A DNA stretch of 64,000 bases from Lacrimispora xylanolytica (GCF_026723765.1 NZ_CP113524.1:1349001-1413000); one strand, 5' to 3'; positions 1 to 8,815 are shown, numbered from the stretch's first letter. The notes: a model not told the origin generated them from the letters alone. Numbers and translations: made by a program.

Positions 1-1341
1 CAGCTGCCGGCTGTTTTTCTTACCGACATTATCAACCAGTTTTCTTTTTATATCATTATATTGTCTGTCTAATTCCATTCTTTCGCTCTCTAAGCGCTCT
101 TTGCTGCATTTATATTCCTCTATGGAATCAATTCCTTTTTCGTATGCTTCCTTAATTCTTGCCAGCTTAGCCGCATTCCTCAGACGGGCTGCTTTATTTT
201 TTTCTGCTTCGTCATCCTTTATTAAATCTGGCTTCTTTTTATATTCACATTCTTGTTCCCCAAAATCAAGGACATTTTTTAAGGACTCCAGAATAAGAGT
301 CTCTGCTTTGCTTACGGTAATACTACAGGATTGGGAGTGAGTCCCCTTGGCATACCGCCAGCATTGAAAATAACCATTTTTAAGATTTGTTTTACCAGCT
401 CTGTTGCACCCCAGGCTTGCCCCGCAATAACCACAAGTCAGGAGACCTGAGGCCCAATGCCTGCAATCGGAGCTTTCTCTTCTGTTTCTGGGGCGAAATT
501 CCCTTTGAAGCCGGCTCTGATTGTCATGAAAGACAGAGGTCACGGAGCTTCTTACTTCATGAGACCCATGAAAGGATATGTCTTTCCATATGACAATCCC
601 GTTATAAAACTGATTGGTCAATATACGTTCGATGGAACGTCTGTCAAATGAATTTCCTCTCTTGGTCAAATACCCTCTTTCGTTCGCTTCTCTGGCAATG
701 GAAGATAAATCCATGCCGTTATGGTAGGATTGGTGAATGAATTCCACAATTTTATATTCTTCCTCCTGAATAAGAAACGGCTTTCCACCTCCCCGGGCAG
801 TATAACCAAGGCAAGGGGTAGTCTGATATCCTTCCCTTAGGGCCTTTTCTGTCATGCCCCGCGTTACCTCTCCGGAGAGATTAAATGAGTAGTACTCATC
901 AAACCATTCAATAATGCTTTCAATCAAACGTCCGAACATGCCTTCCATAATAGGCTCTGATACACTTTTGATGGTTACCCCGCATTTCTTACGGAGAACA
1001 CTTTTGTAAAAGGTACTTTCCTCCTGGTTTCTTGCAAATCTGGAAAATTTCCATAGATAAAGATACTGAAAGGGAGAGGGCTGTGATTTTGCAATGGAAA
1101 TCATTCGCTGAAATTCTTTCCGATTATCAGCACGGCGGCCGCTTACTCCTCTTTCTTCTATAAAAATATATTCTTTTGGAATGATAATACCATCTGCTTT
1201 TGCAGCCTTCATAATTTCTCTTACCTGAGCAGCTGGTGATAATTCAGTCTGATCATTGGTGCTTACCCTTACATAAGCAGCCCCGGTTTCATTGGATTCA
1301 TATCTTTTCAATCTATAATCACTTCTTTCTGCTTGCCCCAT
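1..1341 (-). CDS. Large serine recombinase, C-terminus cut by window edge
   Basis: A single open frame on the minus strand runs from an ATG at 1341 to the left edge (447 codons, no stop inside the window). The N-terminal resolvase domain is seen as AAYVRVSTNDQTELSP with the catalytic Ser, followed by FSRFARNQEE and SGRRADN. The central recombinase domain has ERILTNQFYNGIV, followed by a zinc-ribbon (LLTCGYCGASLGC ... CWRY ... SCSI) and a charged coiled-coil stretch. This is the architecture of TnpX/TndX-type large serine recombinases, which integrate or excise mobile elements. The start is uncertain: ATG at 1380 and TTG at 1311 are also in frame and none has a good ribosome binding site. The gene is divergent from a 52-aa gene. 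Family call is firm; the element it belongs to lies outside the window. Confidence 0.88.
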   Translation of the reverse strand, partial: MGQAERSDYRLKRYESNETGAAYVRVSTNDQTELSPAAQVREIMKAAKADGIIIPKEYIFIEERGVSGRRADNRKEFQRMISIAKSQPSPFQYLYLWKFSRFARNQEESTFYKSVLRKKCGVTIKSVSEPIMEGMFGRLIESIIEWFDEYYSFNLSGEVTRGMTEKALREGYQTTPCLGYTARGGGKPFLIQEEEYKIVEFIHQSYHNGMDLSSIAREANERGYLTKRGNSFDRRSIERILTNQFYNGIVIWKDISFHGSHEVRSSVTSVFHDNQSRLQREFRPRNRRESSDCRHWASGLLTCGYCGASLGCNRAGKTNLKNGYFQCWRYAKGTHSQSCSITVSKAETLILESLKNVLDFGEQECEYKKKPDLIKDDEAEKNKAARLRNAAKLARIKEAYEKGIDSIEEYKCSKERLESERMELDRQYNDIKRKLVDNVGKKNSRQL

Positions 1342-1403
1342 GGAAAATGGCGAAACAAGTACAATCCATGTCACATACATTTTATCAGGAAGGGGCGGAG
1401 AAT

Positions 1404-1562
1404 ATGAATAAAATGCCGGTAATAGAAAATTACATAGAAATAAATGGTAAAACGATTCTTATAGATTCATTGCCAAAGGAAAAAAGAGAGGAAATAGCAG
1501 AAGTGCTACAGGACAAATTTATGGAATCCATGGGCTATCAGCGTATTAAGACACTAAAATAG
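1404..1562 (+). CDS. Small conserved-looking 52-aa protein divergent from recombinase
   Basis: Begins MNKMPVIENYIEINGK and ends MGYQRIKTLK. The start at 1404 is preceded by AGGGGCGGAG at a workable distance; the longer in-frame extension upstream overlaps the recombinase N-terminus and is ignored. The protein is acidic/amphipathic with no signal peptide or membrane segment. Its position head-to-head with a large serine recombinase suggests an accessory gene of that element, for example a regulator or directionality factor, but nothing in the sequence proves a function. Confidence 0.6.
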   Translation: MNKMPVIENYIEINGKTILIDSLPKEKREEIAEVLQDKFMESMGYQRIKTLK

Positions 1563-1569
1563 GTTAAAT

Positions 1570-1663
1570 GGAGGAAGCCGGCAGAATGATACCATCCTGC
1601 CGGCTGAGTATGAAAAAGTTTTGAATAAAAGGGTTATTACCTTCTATACATGTTAATATACAG
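1570..1663 (+). repeat. Dispersed hairpin repeat, copy 1
   Basis: Starts GGAGGAAGCCGGCA, contains a perfect 9-bp stem AGCCGGCAG (1576-1584) / CTGCCGGCT (1597-1605), then TATGAAAAAGTT, TAAAAGGG and TTAATATA. The same ordered blocks recur at 15434-15530 in the same orientation, so this is a repeat family rather than a simple terminator. It ends about 155 bp before the GTG of the next plus-strand gene. The function of the repeat is unknown. The rest of the gap up to 1818 shows nothing else. Confidence 0.7.
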
Positions 1664-1818
1664 GTTATATGTGTTGATAATTTGTAGAAAATGTGATGTT
1701 TTAGTGAAATAGATGATGCAAATGGTGGAGTCATTTCCTCCAAGGAATAGGATTGTATCAAAGGGGCCAAAATGTAATGAGTAGAGAAAATTTGATGTGG
1801 GATTAAAGGAGGAAAAAC

Positions 1819-2169
1819 GTGAAAAGGACAGTGGTATTTGACTTTGATGGTGTGATCCATAGCTATAAACAGCGTTACGTAAGTGCGGAAGTGATACCGG
1901 ATGAGCCGGTAGAAGGAATCAGGGAGGCCATCCATAGCATCAGAGCTGCAGGCTATGACGTAGTGGTCGTCTCTTCCAGGGCATCAAGTGCAGAAGGAAA
2001 AAAGGCAATTGAAGAGTATTTAAAAGAGTACAAGATCCAGGTGGATGATATTAAATGGGAAAAGGTTCCAGCCATCTGCTATATAGACGACAGAGCTATT
2101 TGCTTTCAGGGAGATCCATCTACACTGTTAAGCCAAATACGTTCTTTTAAACCCTGGAATAAGAAATAA
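1819..2169 (+). CDS. Small HAD-superfamily phosphatase-like protein
   Basis: A 116-aa protein starting at GTG behind a strong AAAGGAGG (1805-1812). HAD motif I is the N-terminal VFDFDGVIHS (two Asp, the nucleophile D8 region). Motif II is likely VVVSSRASS and the acidic motif IV is CYIDDRAICF. The length fits a cap-less core HAD domain as found in small phage- or plasmid-type phosphohydrolases. Substrate cannot be told. It stands alone between the repeat at 1570 and the convergent gene at 2204. Confidence 0.75.
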   Translation: MKRTVVFDFDGVIHSYKQRYVSAEVIPDEPVEGIREAIHSIRAAGYDVVVVSSRASSAEGKKAIEEYLKEYKIQVDDIKWEKVPAICYIDDRAICFQGDPSTLLSQIRSFKPWNKK

Positions 2170-2203
2170 GGAAAGCCCTGGAACACTTGACCAGGGCTGT
2201 TAT

Positions 2204-2869
2204 CTATGTATTAGAATTTTTCGTGCAGTTCTGAAATGGTAATAAAAATTCTGGTATTCCTGTTGAGTATGGGGCTATGTCATACTGCTGATAATAAATG
2301 ACGATTCCCTCAGGTGTCACGTAGAATCCTTCTATATTAAAGTTCCCCTGTATTAGAGAAGGGTAATCTTCAAAATAGGTAGAAGGTTCTTTTTCCAGAC
2401 GATCTGTTACCTGCCTGCTGATTTCAGCAAGAATGGATTCCATAAACATAGGATCATCAGGAAAATAATCAGAAAGACTGAGGCGTTTCCCTGTTTGAAA
2501 GTCCCAGGTCTCAGACGTTCTCTCTGTAGTTCCATGGGCTCCGCCCAAATACGTATAATAATCAGTATAGAGACTAACGATACAGTTATTGTTGTATGTA
2601 ATTTGATAGATGGAAAGAACTTCATAGTTGTTAAATGGGTAATTATTTTCCTTTTGATACTTTGCCTGCTCCACTGCCTCCTTATAAAGTGTGGTACGAG
2701 CGTAATTCTCTTTTTGTTTCGCCTGAAATCTATAAAAGTTGTTAATCCTCCAGGCAGTTGTGTAACCACAGGTGGTGGTAAAGTATGGATAGTGAATTGT
2801 ATAGGTAAGAACAGGGATATCCTCATAATAAAGGGTATCTGCAAGTGTCTTATTCGTAATCGTCTGCAT
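2204..2869 (-). CDS. DUF4163/DUF3298 (RsiV-like) domain protein
   Basis: A 221-aa protein. The N-terminal half (YEDIPVLTYTIHYPYF, then NNFYR and an AxxQYKE-like helix) and the middle (VSLYTDYYTYLGGAHGTT, then DFQTGKRLSLSDYF) match the tandem DUF4163/DUF3298 arrangement known from RsiV anti-sigma extracellular domains and PdaC-type proteins. Here there is no N-terminal membrane anchor or signal peptide, so it is either a cytoplasmic stand-alone version or has lost its anchor. A ligand- or peptidoglycan-binding role is inferred only from the family. Confidence 0.75.
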   Translation of the reverse strand: MQTITNKTLADTLYYEDIPVLTYTIHYPYFTTTCGYTTAWRINNFYRFQAKQKENYARTTLYKEAVEQAKYQKENNYPFNNYEVLSIYQITYNNNCIVSLYTDYYTYLGGAHGTTERTSETWDFQTGKRLSLSDYFPDDPMFMESILAEISRQVTDRLEKEPSTYFEDYPSLIQGNFNIEGFYVTPEGIVIYYQQYDIAPYSTGIPEFLLPFQNCTKNSNT

Positions 2870-2982
2870 AAATGCCTCGCAAAGGAATGTTTCTACAATA
2901 TATGGATAAGTTTAAAAGATTATGAGTTTTTGTTTTACATAATTCCCTGTCAACGGGACAGACTAATTATGAGGTGATGATT

Positions 2983-3138
2983 ATGAAAAAAGAAGAAAAA
3001 GCCAAAGCACAAGAAAATGCGAAAAAAACAGACAACAGGCCTGAGACCTTCCAAAACCACTGGGAAACCGGTAAGTTTCTAGGTCCCAATACCCTAAGAT
3101 ATGAAGAGAACCGTAAACAATATGAAAATGAGGAATAA
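2983..3138 (+). CDS. Small hydrophilic 51-aa protein ahead of cotJC
   Basis: ATG at 2983 behind GAGGTG (2971-2976). The product is very polar, with a Lys/Glu-rich start (MKKEEKAKAQENAKK) and a C-terminal FLGPNTLRYEENRK. The stop at 3136-3138 overlaps the start region of the cotJC-like gene, so the two are probably translated from one mRNA. A comparable small protein with a C-terminal GPNT motif lies at 14414. A spore-associated role is plausible from context but unproven. Confidence 0.65.
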   Translation: MKKEEKAKAQENAKKTDNRPETFQNHWETGKFLGPNTLRYEENRKQYENEE

Positions 3139-3727
3139 AGACAAGCAGGAGGAAGTCCATTATAAACTTCCTCCTGTTTGCTTTCAATATCTGTTTTTGA
3201 ACTCAGGTGGACCCGATGGAGAGATAAGTGCCTCCTTGCGTTATCTTTCTCAAAGATATGCTATGCCGTATAAAGAGTGTAAAGGTCTTTTAACGGATAT
3301 CGGGACGGAAGAGCTAGCTCATATGGAGATCGTAGCAGCAATCGTTCACCAGCTTACCAGAAACCTTACACCAGAGCAGGTAGTAGAATCAGGCTTTGGA
3401 CCGTATTATATTGATCATACAACAGGTATCTGGCCTCAGGCAGCAGGTGGAATTCCCCAGAATGCTTGTGAATTCCAGTCAAAGGGTGATCCCATTACTG
3501 ATTTAGTAGAAGATATGGCAGCAGAGCAGAAAGCGCGCAGTACTTATGATAACATTCTGCGTGTCATAACAGATCCCGAAATATGTGATCCGATACGTTT
3601 CTTAAGAGAAAGAGAAGTCGTTCATTTCCAGAGATTCGGTGAAGCACTCCGCATCACTCAGGATAATCTGGATAGCAAGAACTTCTACGCATTTAATCCA
3701 AGTTTTGATATTAGAAAACCATGCTAA
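3122..3727 (+). CDS. cotJC: Spore coat protein CotJC / manganese catalase family
   Basis: About 200 aa with the ferritin-like di-manganese fold signatures: SGGPDGEISASLRYLSQRY, GTEELAHMEIV (Glu and Glu-x-x-His ligands), EDMAAEQKAR and REVVHFQRFGEA (second ligand set). It ends FYAFNPSFDI, typical of CotJC. In Bacillus CotJC is an inner-coat or mother-cell protein. Start choice is uncertain: ATGs at 3101, 3122 and 3128 all overlap the preceding small gene and none has a clear ribosome binding site, so translational coupling is likely. The N-terminus is more charged than usual CotJC, and no cotJA or cotJB is present beside it. A terminator follows. Confidence 0.88.
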   Translation: MKMRNKDKQEEVHYKLPPVCFQYLFLNSGGPDGEISASLRYLSQRYAMPYKECKGLLTDIGTEELAHMEIVAAIVHQLTRNLTPEQVVESGFGPYYIDHTTGIWPQAAGGIPQNACEFQSKGDPITDLVEDMAAEQKARSTYDNILRVITDPEICDPIRFLREREVVHFQRFGEALRITQDNLDSKNFYAFNPSFDIRKPC

Positions 3728-3736
3728 AAATGATCG

Positions 3737-3770
3737 GGCTGCAGCGTATTTATGCTGCAGCCGCTTTTTA
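3737..3770 (+). terminator. Rho-independent terminator after cotJC
   Basis: Perfect 9-bp stem GGCTGCAGC (3737-3745) / GCTGCAGCC (3754-3762), then CGCTTTTTA. Confidence 0.9.
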
Positions 3771-4162
3771 TATTTAGTAAAAAAAGGAATAACCGATAAA
3801 ATAGAGTTTATATGATATTAATTTAATTTTGGATGCTAGCTTTATATATTAAAATATTAAATTTATTTATACGTATTAGAGGAGTTAAAAAATAACAATA
3901 ATGAAGGGGAATAAGTAATTAATTTCTCAGCAAATACGAGCAGTACAATAAAGTTAAATTTGAAAATAACGTGGTACATATAGTTTGAAAAATTACAATG
4001 GTTATATAATTATATTCTTTTAATTTGATTGTTTTATAAAGAATGAAGAATAGCAAGGGCATATTCCTATCCTTTAAAAACAGCTTTAAATCTCCATTTA
4101 ACTTCCAAATTTTTTTAATAAATGATATTATAGGAGTATTAAAAGTATGGGAGGAAATAATT
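3771..4162. other. AT-rich intergenic stretch
   Basis: About 390 bp of AT-rich sequence. An open frame from 4043 merely extends the membrane protein below upstream and has no ribosome binding site. No RNA gene or convincing promoter was recognised. Confidence 0.5.
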
Positions 4163-4435
4163 GTGAGTAAGAATGATTTAGCAAATGCATTAGGTTGGGG
4201 AGTAATTGTAATTGGTATTATAGGAAGTTTTATTGCAGGTAATGCATACAGATTAGTGTCATATAACAGTAGTGGATATGTTAATGGATCTTATAATTTT
4301 GGCGTTGCAATTAGTGGTATAATAGCAAGTATTCTATTTGGTATTATATTCATTTTTATTGGAGAAATCTTGACTACTGAATATGAAAATAGAGATAAAA
4401 TCGCATCCTTATATGATCAAATGAATAATAAATGA
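4163..4435 (+). CDS. Small two-helix membrane protein, unknown function
   Basis: GTG start at 4163 chosen because GGGAGG (4149-4154) sits 8 bases upstream; the 40 extra in-frame codons before it are AT-rich and lack a binding site. The product is 90 aa with two hydrophobic helices (ALGWGVIVIGIIGSFIAG near residues 9-26 and the IASILFGIIFIFIGEIL region near 55-72), a polar extracytoplasmic-type loop between and a charged tail. A terminator lies 40 bp downstream. No family recognised. Confidence 0.7.
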   Translation: MSKNDLANALGWGVIVIGIIGSFIAGNAYRLVSYNSSGYVNGSYNFGVAISGIIASILFGIIFIFIGEILTTEYENRDKIASLYDQMNNK

Positions 4436-4476
4436 AATAAAGATAGTATGTAGATATTTTATATTTATGATAGAAC

Positions 4477-4504
4477 GAGCGAGGATTAAATCCCCGCTCT
4501 TTTT
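4477..4504 (+). terminator. Terminator after small membrane protein
   Basis: GAGCGAGG (4477-4484) pairs with CCCCGCTC (4492-4499) with one mismatch, followed by a T-run. Confidence 0.8.
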
Positions 4505-4505
4505 G

Positions 4506-4813
4506 TTGTATCAAAGACGATACTACCTTTTTGTATAGGAGAGATGTTATAGCTTTTATTCATATAAACAACTTCTGACTATAAAGGATGTGAGTTTGCT
4601 AGCCGCAAAACAAACAACTGGAAGTATGTGGAGATTCGAGAGCAAAAATTGTGCTGATTTTTTCTCGAAGGTTTTTGAGACCCTCATAATTAATTCATAT
4701 GTTCAGATTTTATCAGTATTAATTTATACGTAACCCTCAGCTACGTTTTAAATATAATAGTTCCACTATCTTTTATATCAGAATATAATAATAAAAAGAT
4801 TAAAGGAATTAAT
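4506..4813. other. Intergenic region without recognisable gene
   Basis: Roughly 300 bp between the terminator and the LysM gene. No open frame with a ribosome binding site and no structured RNA was seen; it must contain the promoter of the LysM gene, but no clear -35/-10 pair stands out. Confidence 0.5.
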
Positions 4814-5689
4814 ATGATATATGTTGTAAAATCAAATGATACTTTATTTAAAATTGCTGAAAGATTTAAAACTACAGTTCCTTCCATTTTAGATGCGAAT
4901 ATAATCTGCAATCCAGATTTTATCGCAGAGGGTGAGCCTTTGCTAATACCCGATGACATATCCAAATCAGATATTCCTAAGGCAGGGGCTGGTCCATTTT
5001 ATATTACCAGACCTGGTGATACGTTAGACTGTATAGCAAATCAAGTTGGAATGTCAACTGAATTATTAGCTATAATAAATAACATACAAAATTCCAATGT
5101 CTTATACAGTGGAAATGAATTGTTAACCACTGGCTTATATTATGACAACCCAGAAGACCTTAAAAGATTATGGGAAACTACTCCGGGCGACGATTGTTTT
5201 ATAAACGGTATAGCTGATCATGGAATTTATTATCTCGGTTCATTTCAATGGTTAGCTTATGGTGAGGCATCTATACAGCCTTTATTAGAGTTATTAGCAA
5301 ATCCATGCGAAGATGTACGGTTAAATGCAATAATCAGCCTTGGGAGGCTTGCTCTTAATGGCAAAGTGTTGAAGGCTTTGATTCCATTTACTAAAAATGA
5401 AGATTATATATCAGATTTTGCTAAAATTGCGATAAGAAGAATCGGATTAAAATCTATGGGATTAGATAGAGTCCATATCACTATGAACAATTCGTACTTA
5501 TCAACAGAATCAGATACAATAGAAGTGCCAAAGGGATCTGAGATAGTAGTATTGAAATGGTTTGTCCCCAATTTAGAAGAGGAGGGACCAAGAGGAGGAT
5601 ATCAAGTTTATGATTATGTTCAAATTGTAAATACAGGTCAAACTGGCTTTTTTCCTCGTGCGGGAGACGCAGCAATTACTTTTATATAG
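4814..5689 (+). CDS. LysM protein with HEAT-like and SH3-like regions
   Basis: A 291-aa protein with two LysM modules: residues 1-45 (MIYVVKSNDTLFKIAERF ... PLLIPD) and about 62-105 (FYITRPGDTLDCIANQVGM). A region near 150-215 (SIQPLLELLANPCEDVRLNA, LGRLAL) resembles HEAT/PBS-lyase repeats, and the C-terminal 70 residues form a beta-rich tail ending GQTGFFPRAGDAAITFI, like an SH3 fold. There is no signal peptide, so it is either cytoplasmic or spore-associated; LysM without export is common among spore-coat proteins. AAAGGA precedes the ATG. Function beyond glycan binding is not determinable. Confidence 0.8.
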   Translation: MIYVVKSNDTLFKIAERFKTTVPSILDANIICNPDFIAEGEPLLIPDDISKSDIPKAGAGPFYITRPGDTLDCIANQVGMSTELLAIINNIQNSNVLYSGNELLTTGLYYDNPEDLKRLWETTPGDDCFINGIADHGIYYLGSFQWLAYGEASIQPLLELLANPCEDVRLNAIISLGRLALNGKVLKALIPFTKNEDYISDFAKIAIRRIGLKSMGLDRVHITMNNSYLSTESDTIEVPKGSEIVVLKWFVPNLEEEGPRGGYQVYDYVQIVNTGQTGFFPRAGDAAITFI

Positions 5690-5717
5690 TATCTTTTATA
5701 GAAGGTAAAAAATACTT

Positions 5718-5750
5718 GGACTTGTGTCTACATATTACTGACACAAGTCC
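5718..5750. terminator. Bidirectional terminator between convergent genes
   Basis: Perfect 11-bp stem GGACTTGTGTC (5718-5728) / GACACAAGTCC (5740-5750), located between the plus-strand LysM gene and the minus-strand gene ending at 5770; T/A-rich flanks on both sides. Confidence 0.85.
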
Positions 5751-5769
5751 AAATCGATTTTAGTGTAAA

Positions 5770-6465
5770 CTATGATATCTTTTTAAGTGTATTTAAAATA
5801 TCCGTTGATCTTTCCCTGCTAGATTTGCTGTATGAAACTTGAACGATAGAAATTACCTTATGATCTTCTACATAACTATAGAAGTCAATATAGGCAGAGT
5901 TATATAATAGATATTCTCTATAATACATATAAAAATCGCCTAATTTTTTATATGAGGTACTAACTTGAACGGCTTCATTTTGGTAATCCTTACAAAACTG
6001 AGTTTCTGCTTGAAGTCCATAACCCCAAGGATTTAGGTCTGATTCGATATTAGCAAATCCCAAATTAATATAAAAATCTTCAGATTCAATGGAAAAATTT
6101 TCATCTGTTGTATTAAATGCATCTGTAGTCACTTTTGTCGGAATATCTACTGAAAACCCAATATCTTCCCTTATAAATGCTTTTGTATTTTTATAATCTA
6201 TTGTGCCGGGATTCATACATTTCCCGGAGGTATCAAATGTATAGCTGGCACTGTTGATATCCTGTGTAATATTTGCCAACATAATGCCGTTATCATCTAG
6301 ATAATACCAGTTTCCCTCATCCTCAACCCACTGATTGGATATATAAGTACCAAATAAATCATACTTCCATTGTCCACTATCAACCTGTACCCAATTTGCA
6401 AAGGCTTCCATTGAAAACAGGAAAGAAATACATGCTGTAGTTAATAATACTTTTAATTTTTTCAT
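5770..6465 (-). CDS. Secreted cell-wall-binding repeat protein
   Basis: The start at 6465 is chosen because GGGGGAG lies just upstream, whereas the ATG four codons earlier has no binding site. The product is 231 aa: a signal peptide (MKKLKVLLTTACISFLFSME, cleavage near AFA-NW), then WVQVDSGQWKYDLFG and WVEDEGNWYYLDDNGIM, which are choline-binding / cell-wall-binding type aromatic repeats. The C-terminal 140 residues (FSVDIPTKV, YREYLLYNSAYIDFYSY) resemble PsbP-like or DUF-type stress domains, but I do not recognise them with certainty. Probably attached to the cell envelope. Confidence 0.8.
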   Translation of the reverse strand: MKKLKVLLTTACISFLFSMEAFANWVQVDSGQWKYDLFGTYISNQWVEDEGNWYYLDDNGIMLANITQDINSASYTFDTSGKCMNPGTIDYKNTKAFIREDIGFSVDIPTKVTTDAFNTTDENFSIESEDFYINLGFANIESDLNPWGYGLQAETQFCKDYQNEAVQVSTSYKKLGDFYMYYREYLLYNSAYIDFYSYVEDHKVISIVQVSYSKSSRERSTDILNTLKKIS

Positions 6466-6708
6466 AGCTCCCCCCATAATTATGTTATTTATATCTTATT
6501 ATACAAAAGATGGTAATAGGACGCAATGAAAGATATACAAGAATTATTTGAGTAATGAATTAACTTCGAGTAACGTAAATCGATGCCTCAGTCATATTTT
6601 ATTCGCCAAATTCAGCGTTTTTTCCACAAATATTTCCTTTATTTGATTGACGGAGCCAATTTATGCTAGTAAAATAAAAACAAATATACAAGAGGTGGGG
6701 CATTATTT

Positions 6709-8664
6709 ATGGATAACAGAAATAGCATTTTGACAGACACACTTCCGGATCAGGCTATTTTCGCACTGGATATCGGAACCCGGAGTATTATCGGCATGGT
6801 AGGCATGCCGGATGGGGAGAGAATTCATATCGTTGCCATAGAGAGGGCCGAGCATACGAAGCGTGCGATGATTGATGGACAGATTGAAGACATAGAGCAG
6901 GTCGCAAAAATCGCAGGACAGGTAAAGGACAGGCTTGAGAGAAAGCTGGGCTGTAAGCTTAATAAGGTGTGTGTGGCTGCAGCAGGAAGGGCGCTTCGTA
7001 CAGAAAGTGTTACCTTTGAGATGGAGCTTTCCAGAGCCCAGAAAATTGATGCAGAATCCGTCAGCAAGCTGGAAGCAGGAGCGATCAGTGAAGCTGAAAA
7101 GATGTTTATGGACCGGGAAGGAAAAGATTCTGACCGGCAGTTTTATCTGGTAGGTTATACCGTAAGCCGATATTATCTGGACAACTACATGATATCCAAC
7201 TTAATCGATCATCATGGACGTGTATTAAAGGCTGATATCATCGCCACCTTCCTTCCAACAGAGGTGGTGGAGAGTCTTTATTCCGCTATGCATAAGATCA
7301 ATTTGGAAGTAGCAAGCCTCACGTTAGAGCCCATTGCTGCCATCAATGCGGCAATTCCCCAGAATATCCGTCTGTTAAATCTGGCAATGGTGGATATTGG
7401 CGCAGGAACCTCAGATATTGCCGTGTGTCGGGATGGAAGCGTGACCGGATACACTATGGCTATTCTTGCAGGGGATGAGATAACAGAATCCATTATGAAA
7501 GAATATCTGGTGGATTTTGAAACCGCAGAAAAGATAAAGGCAGAGATAGACGAGGCAGAAGAGATCCAGTTTACTGATATTCTTGGATTTGAACAGACCA
7601 TTACCAAAGACTCAATTTTTCAAAGTATCCAGGAGGCCTCCTCAAGGCTTTGCGAAGAGATATCTGAAAAGATTCTTGAAATCAACGGAGGAATGCCATC
7701 AGCAGTATTCCTGGCCGGAGGCGGTAGCCGCTTGTCAGGGTTAAAAGAAGGTATCGTAGAGCATCTGAAAATAGATTCCAAACGAGTTGCCATTGCAGGT
7801 AATAATTTTAAGATAAATGCATTTTCCGAGGAGTACGATCTGGAAAATCCAGAGTATGCAACTCCCCTGGGTATCGTTATTTCCGCAGGCTTTAACATTA
7901 TAAATGACAGTTACCGGATTGTTTTAAATGACCGTCCGGCTAAAATATTTAGAAATGGCAGCTTTACAGTAATGGATGTGCTTATGATGAACGGCTACAA
8001 TTATCAGGATATGATTGGCCGTTCCGGACAAAATCTGGTGGTTTCTGTAAATGGAAAAAGAACTATATTTTATGGAGAAAAAGCAGAGCCATCTGTATTA
8101 AAGGTCAATGGAGAGGAAGCCCAGCTTTCTGATCCTGTAAACTCAGAAGACTGGATCGTATTTGTACCAGCCACCCATGGAAAAAGTGCTAAGGCCAAAC
8201 TTTCCGATGTAACAAAACTTGGCCCGGATAAGCTGATTTTTATAAATGAGGAAAGAATACATTCCGATATCCCACTTAAATCCGGTGACAGTATTACGAT
8301 AGAAGAAGTTATAGAAGATGAGGATCTGTCCATAGAAGAGGACGAGACAGATGTCATACCTGTACCTGGAATTCATTCCGCTCCGGCTGAGATGAAGTCC
8401 ACATCCATACATCTTGAACCGGTTTCGGAATCTCAAAACAAGGAGGAAGTAAGGGGAGAGCTTACTGTTTTTCTCAATGAAAAACCATTAACACTGCCTC
8501 CGAAGCCTGACAACCAGCCTTATTATCTCATGGACATATTGGAATATTCCGGTCTTGATTTTAAGAATCTGACCAGACAGGTTATGCTAGAGATTAACGG
8601 AGAGAGCGGATATTTTCAGCAGGAATTACATAGCAGAGACAGTATTAAAATTTATCAGGTATAG
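6709..8664 (+). CDS. FtsA-like actin-fold ATPase with long C-terminal extension
   Basis: A 651-aa protein behind AGAGGTGG. Actin-fold signatures: phosphate-1 FALDIGTRSIIGMVG (about 18-32), phosphate-2 VDIGAGTSDIAV (about 228-239) and adenosine LAGGGSRLSGLKEGI (about 335-349), with an SHS2/1C-like insert between. FtsA is normally about 420 aa; here some 250 residues follow. Two C-terminal blocks share a pattern (FTVMDVLMMNGYNY ... VNGKRTIFYGEK ... EDWIVFV and YYLMDILEYSGLDF ... INGESGYFQQEL ... RDSIKIY), looking like tandem beta-grasp or SLBB-like domains. No membrane amphipathic tail is evident and no ftsZ is nearby, so a paralogue with its own role in envelope or cell division is more likely than the main FtsA. 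Confidence 0.85.
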   Translation: MDNRNSILTDTLPDQAIFALDIGTRSIIGMVGMPDGERIHIVAIERAEHTKRAMIDGQIEDIEQVAKIAGQVKDRLERKLGCKLNKVCVAAAGRALRTESVTFEMELSRAQKIDAESVSKLEAGAISEAEKMFMDREGKDSDRQFYLVGYTVSRYYLDNYMISNLIDHHGRVLKADIIATFLPTEVVESLYSAMHKINLEVASLTLEPIAAINAAIPQNIRLLNLAMVDIGAGTSDIAVCRDGSVTGYTMAILAGDEITESIMKEYLVDFETAEKIKAEIDEAEEIQFTDILGFEQTITKDSIFQSIQEASSRLCEEISEKILEINGGMPSAVFLAGGGSRLSGLKEGIVEHLKIDSKRVAIAGNNFKINAFSEEYDLENPEYATPLGIVISAGFNIINDSYRIVLNDRPAKIFRNGSFTVMDVLMMNGYNYQDMIGRSGQNLVVSVNGKRTIFYGEKAEPSVLKVNGEEAQLSDPVNSEDWIVFVPATHGKSAKAKLSDVTKLGPDKLIFINEERIHSDIPLKSGDSITIEEVIEDEDLSIEEDETDVIPVPGIHSAPAEMKSTSIHLEPVSESQNKEEVRGELTVFLNEKPLTLPPKPDNQPYYLMDILEYSGLDFKNLTRQVMLEINGESGYFQQELHSRDSIKIYQV

Positions 8665-8815
8665 AAAATTCACAATTTTTCCGCACTCCTATGGAGACAA
8701 AAGAGAACTCGAAAAAATAAGGAAAAAATTGATAAAAAGTTGTTCTAAAACTCACATCTTAAGTATATCAGCATAAAATACATTACAAGCCTGATAAATG
8801 AGGAGTAAATATAAA

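Noticed and set aside
2407-2977. Overlapping frames on both strands within the DUF4163/DUF3298 gene
   Set aside because: Shadows of the real minus-strand gene; no start signals and no conserved motifs.
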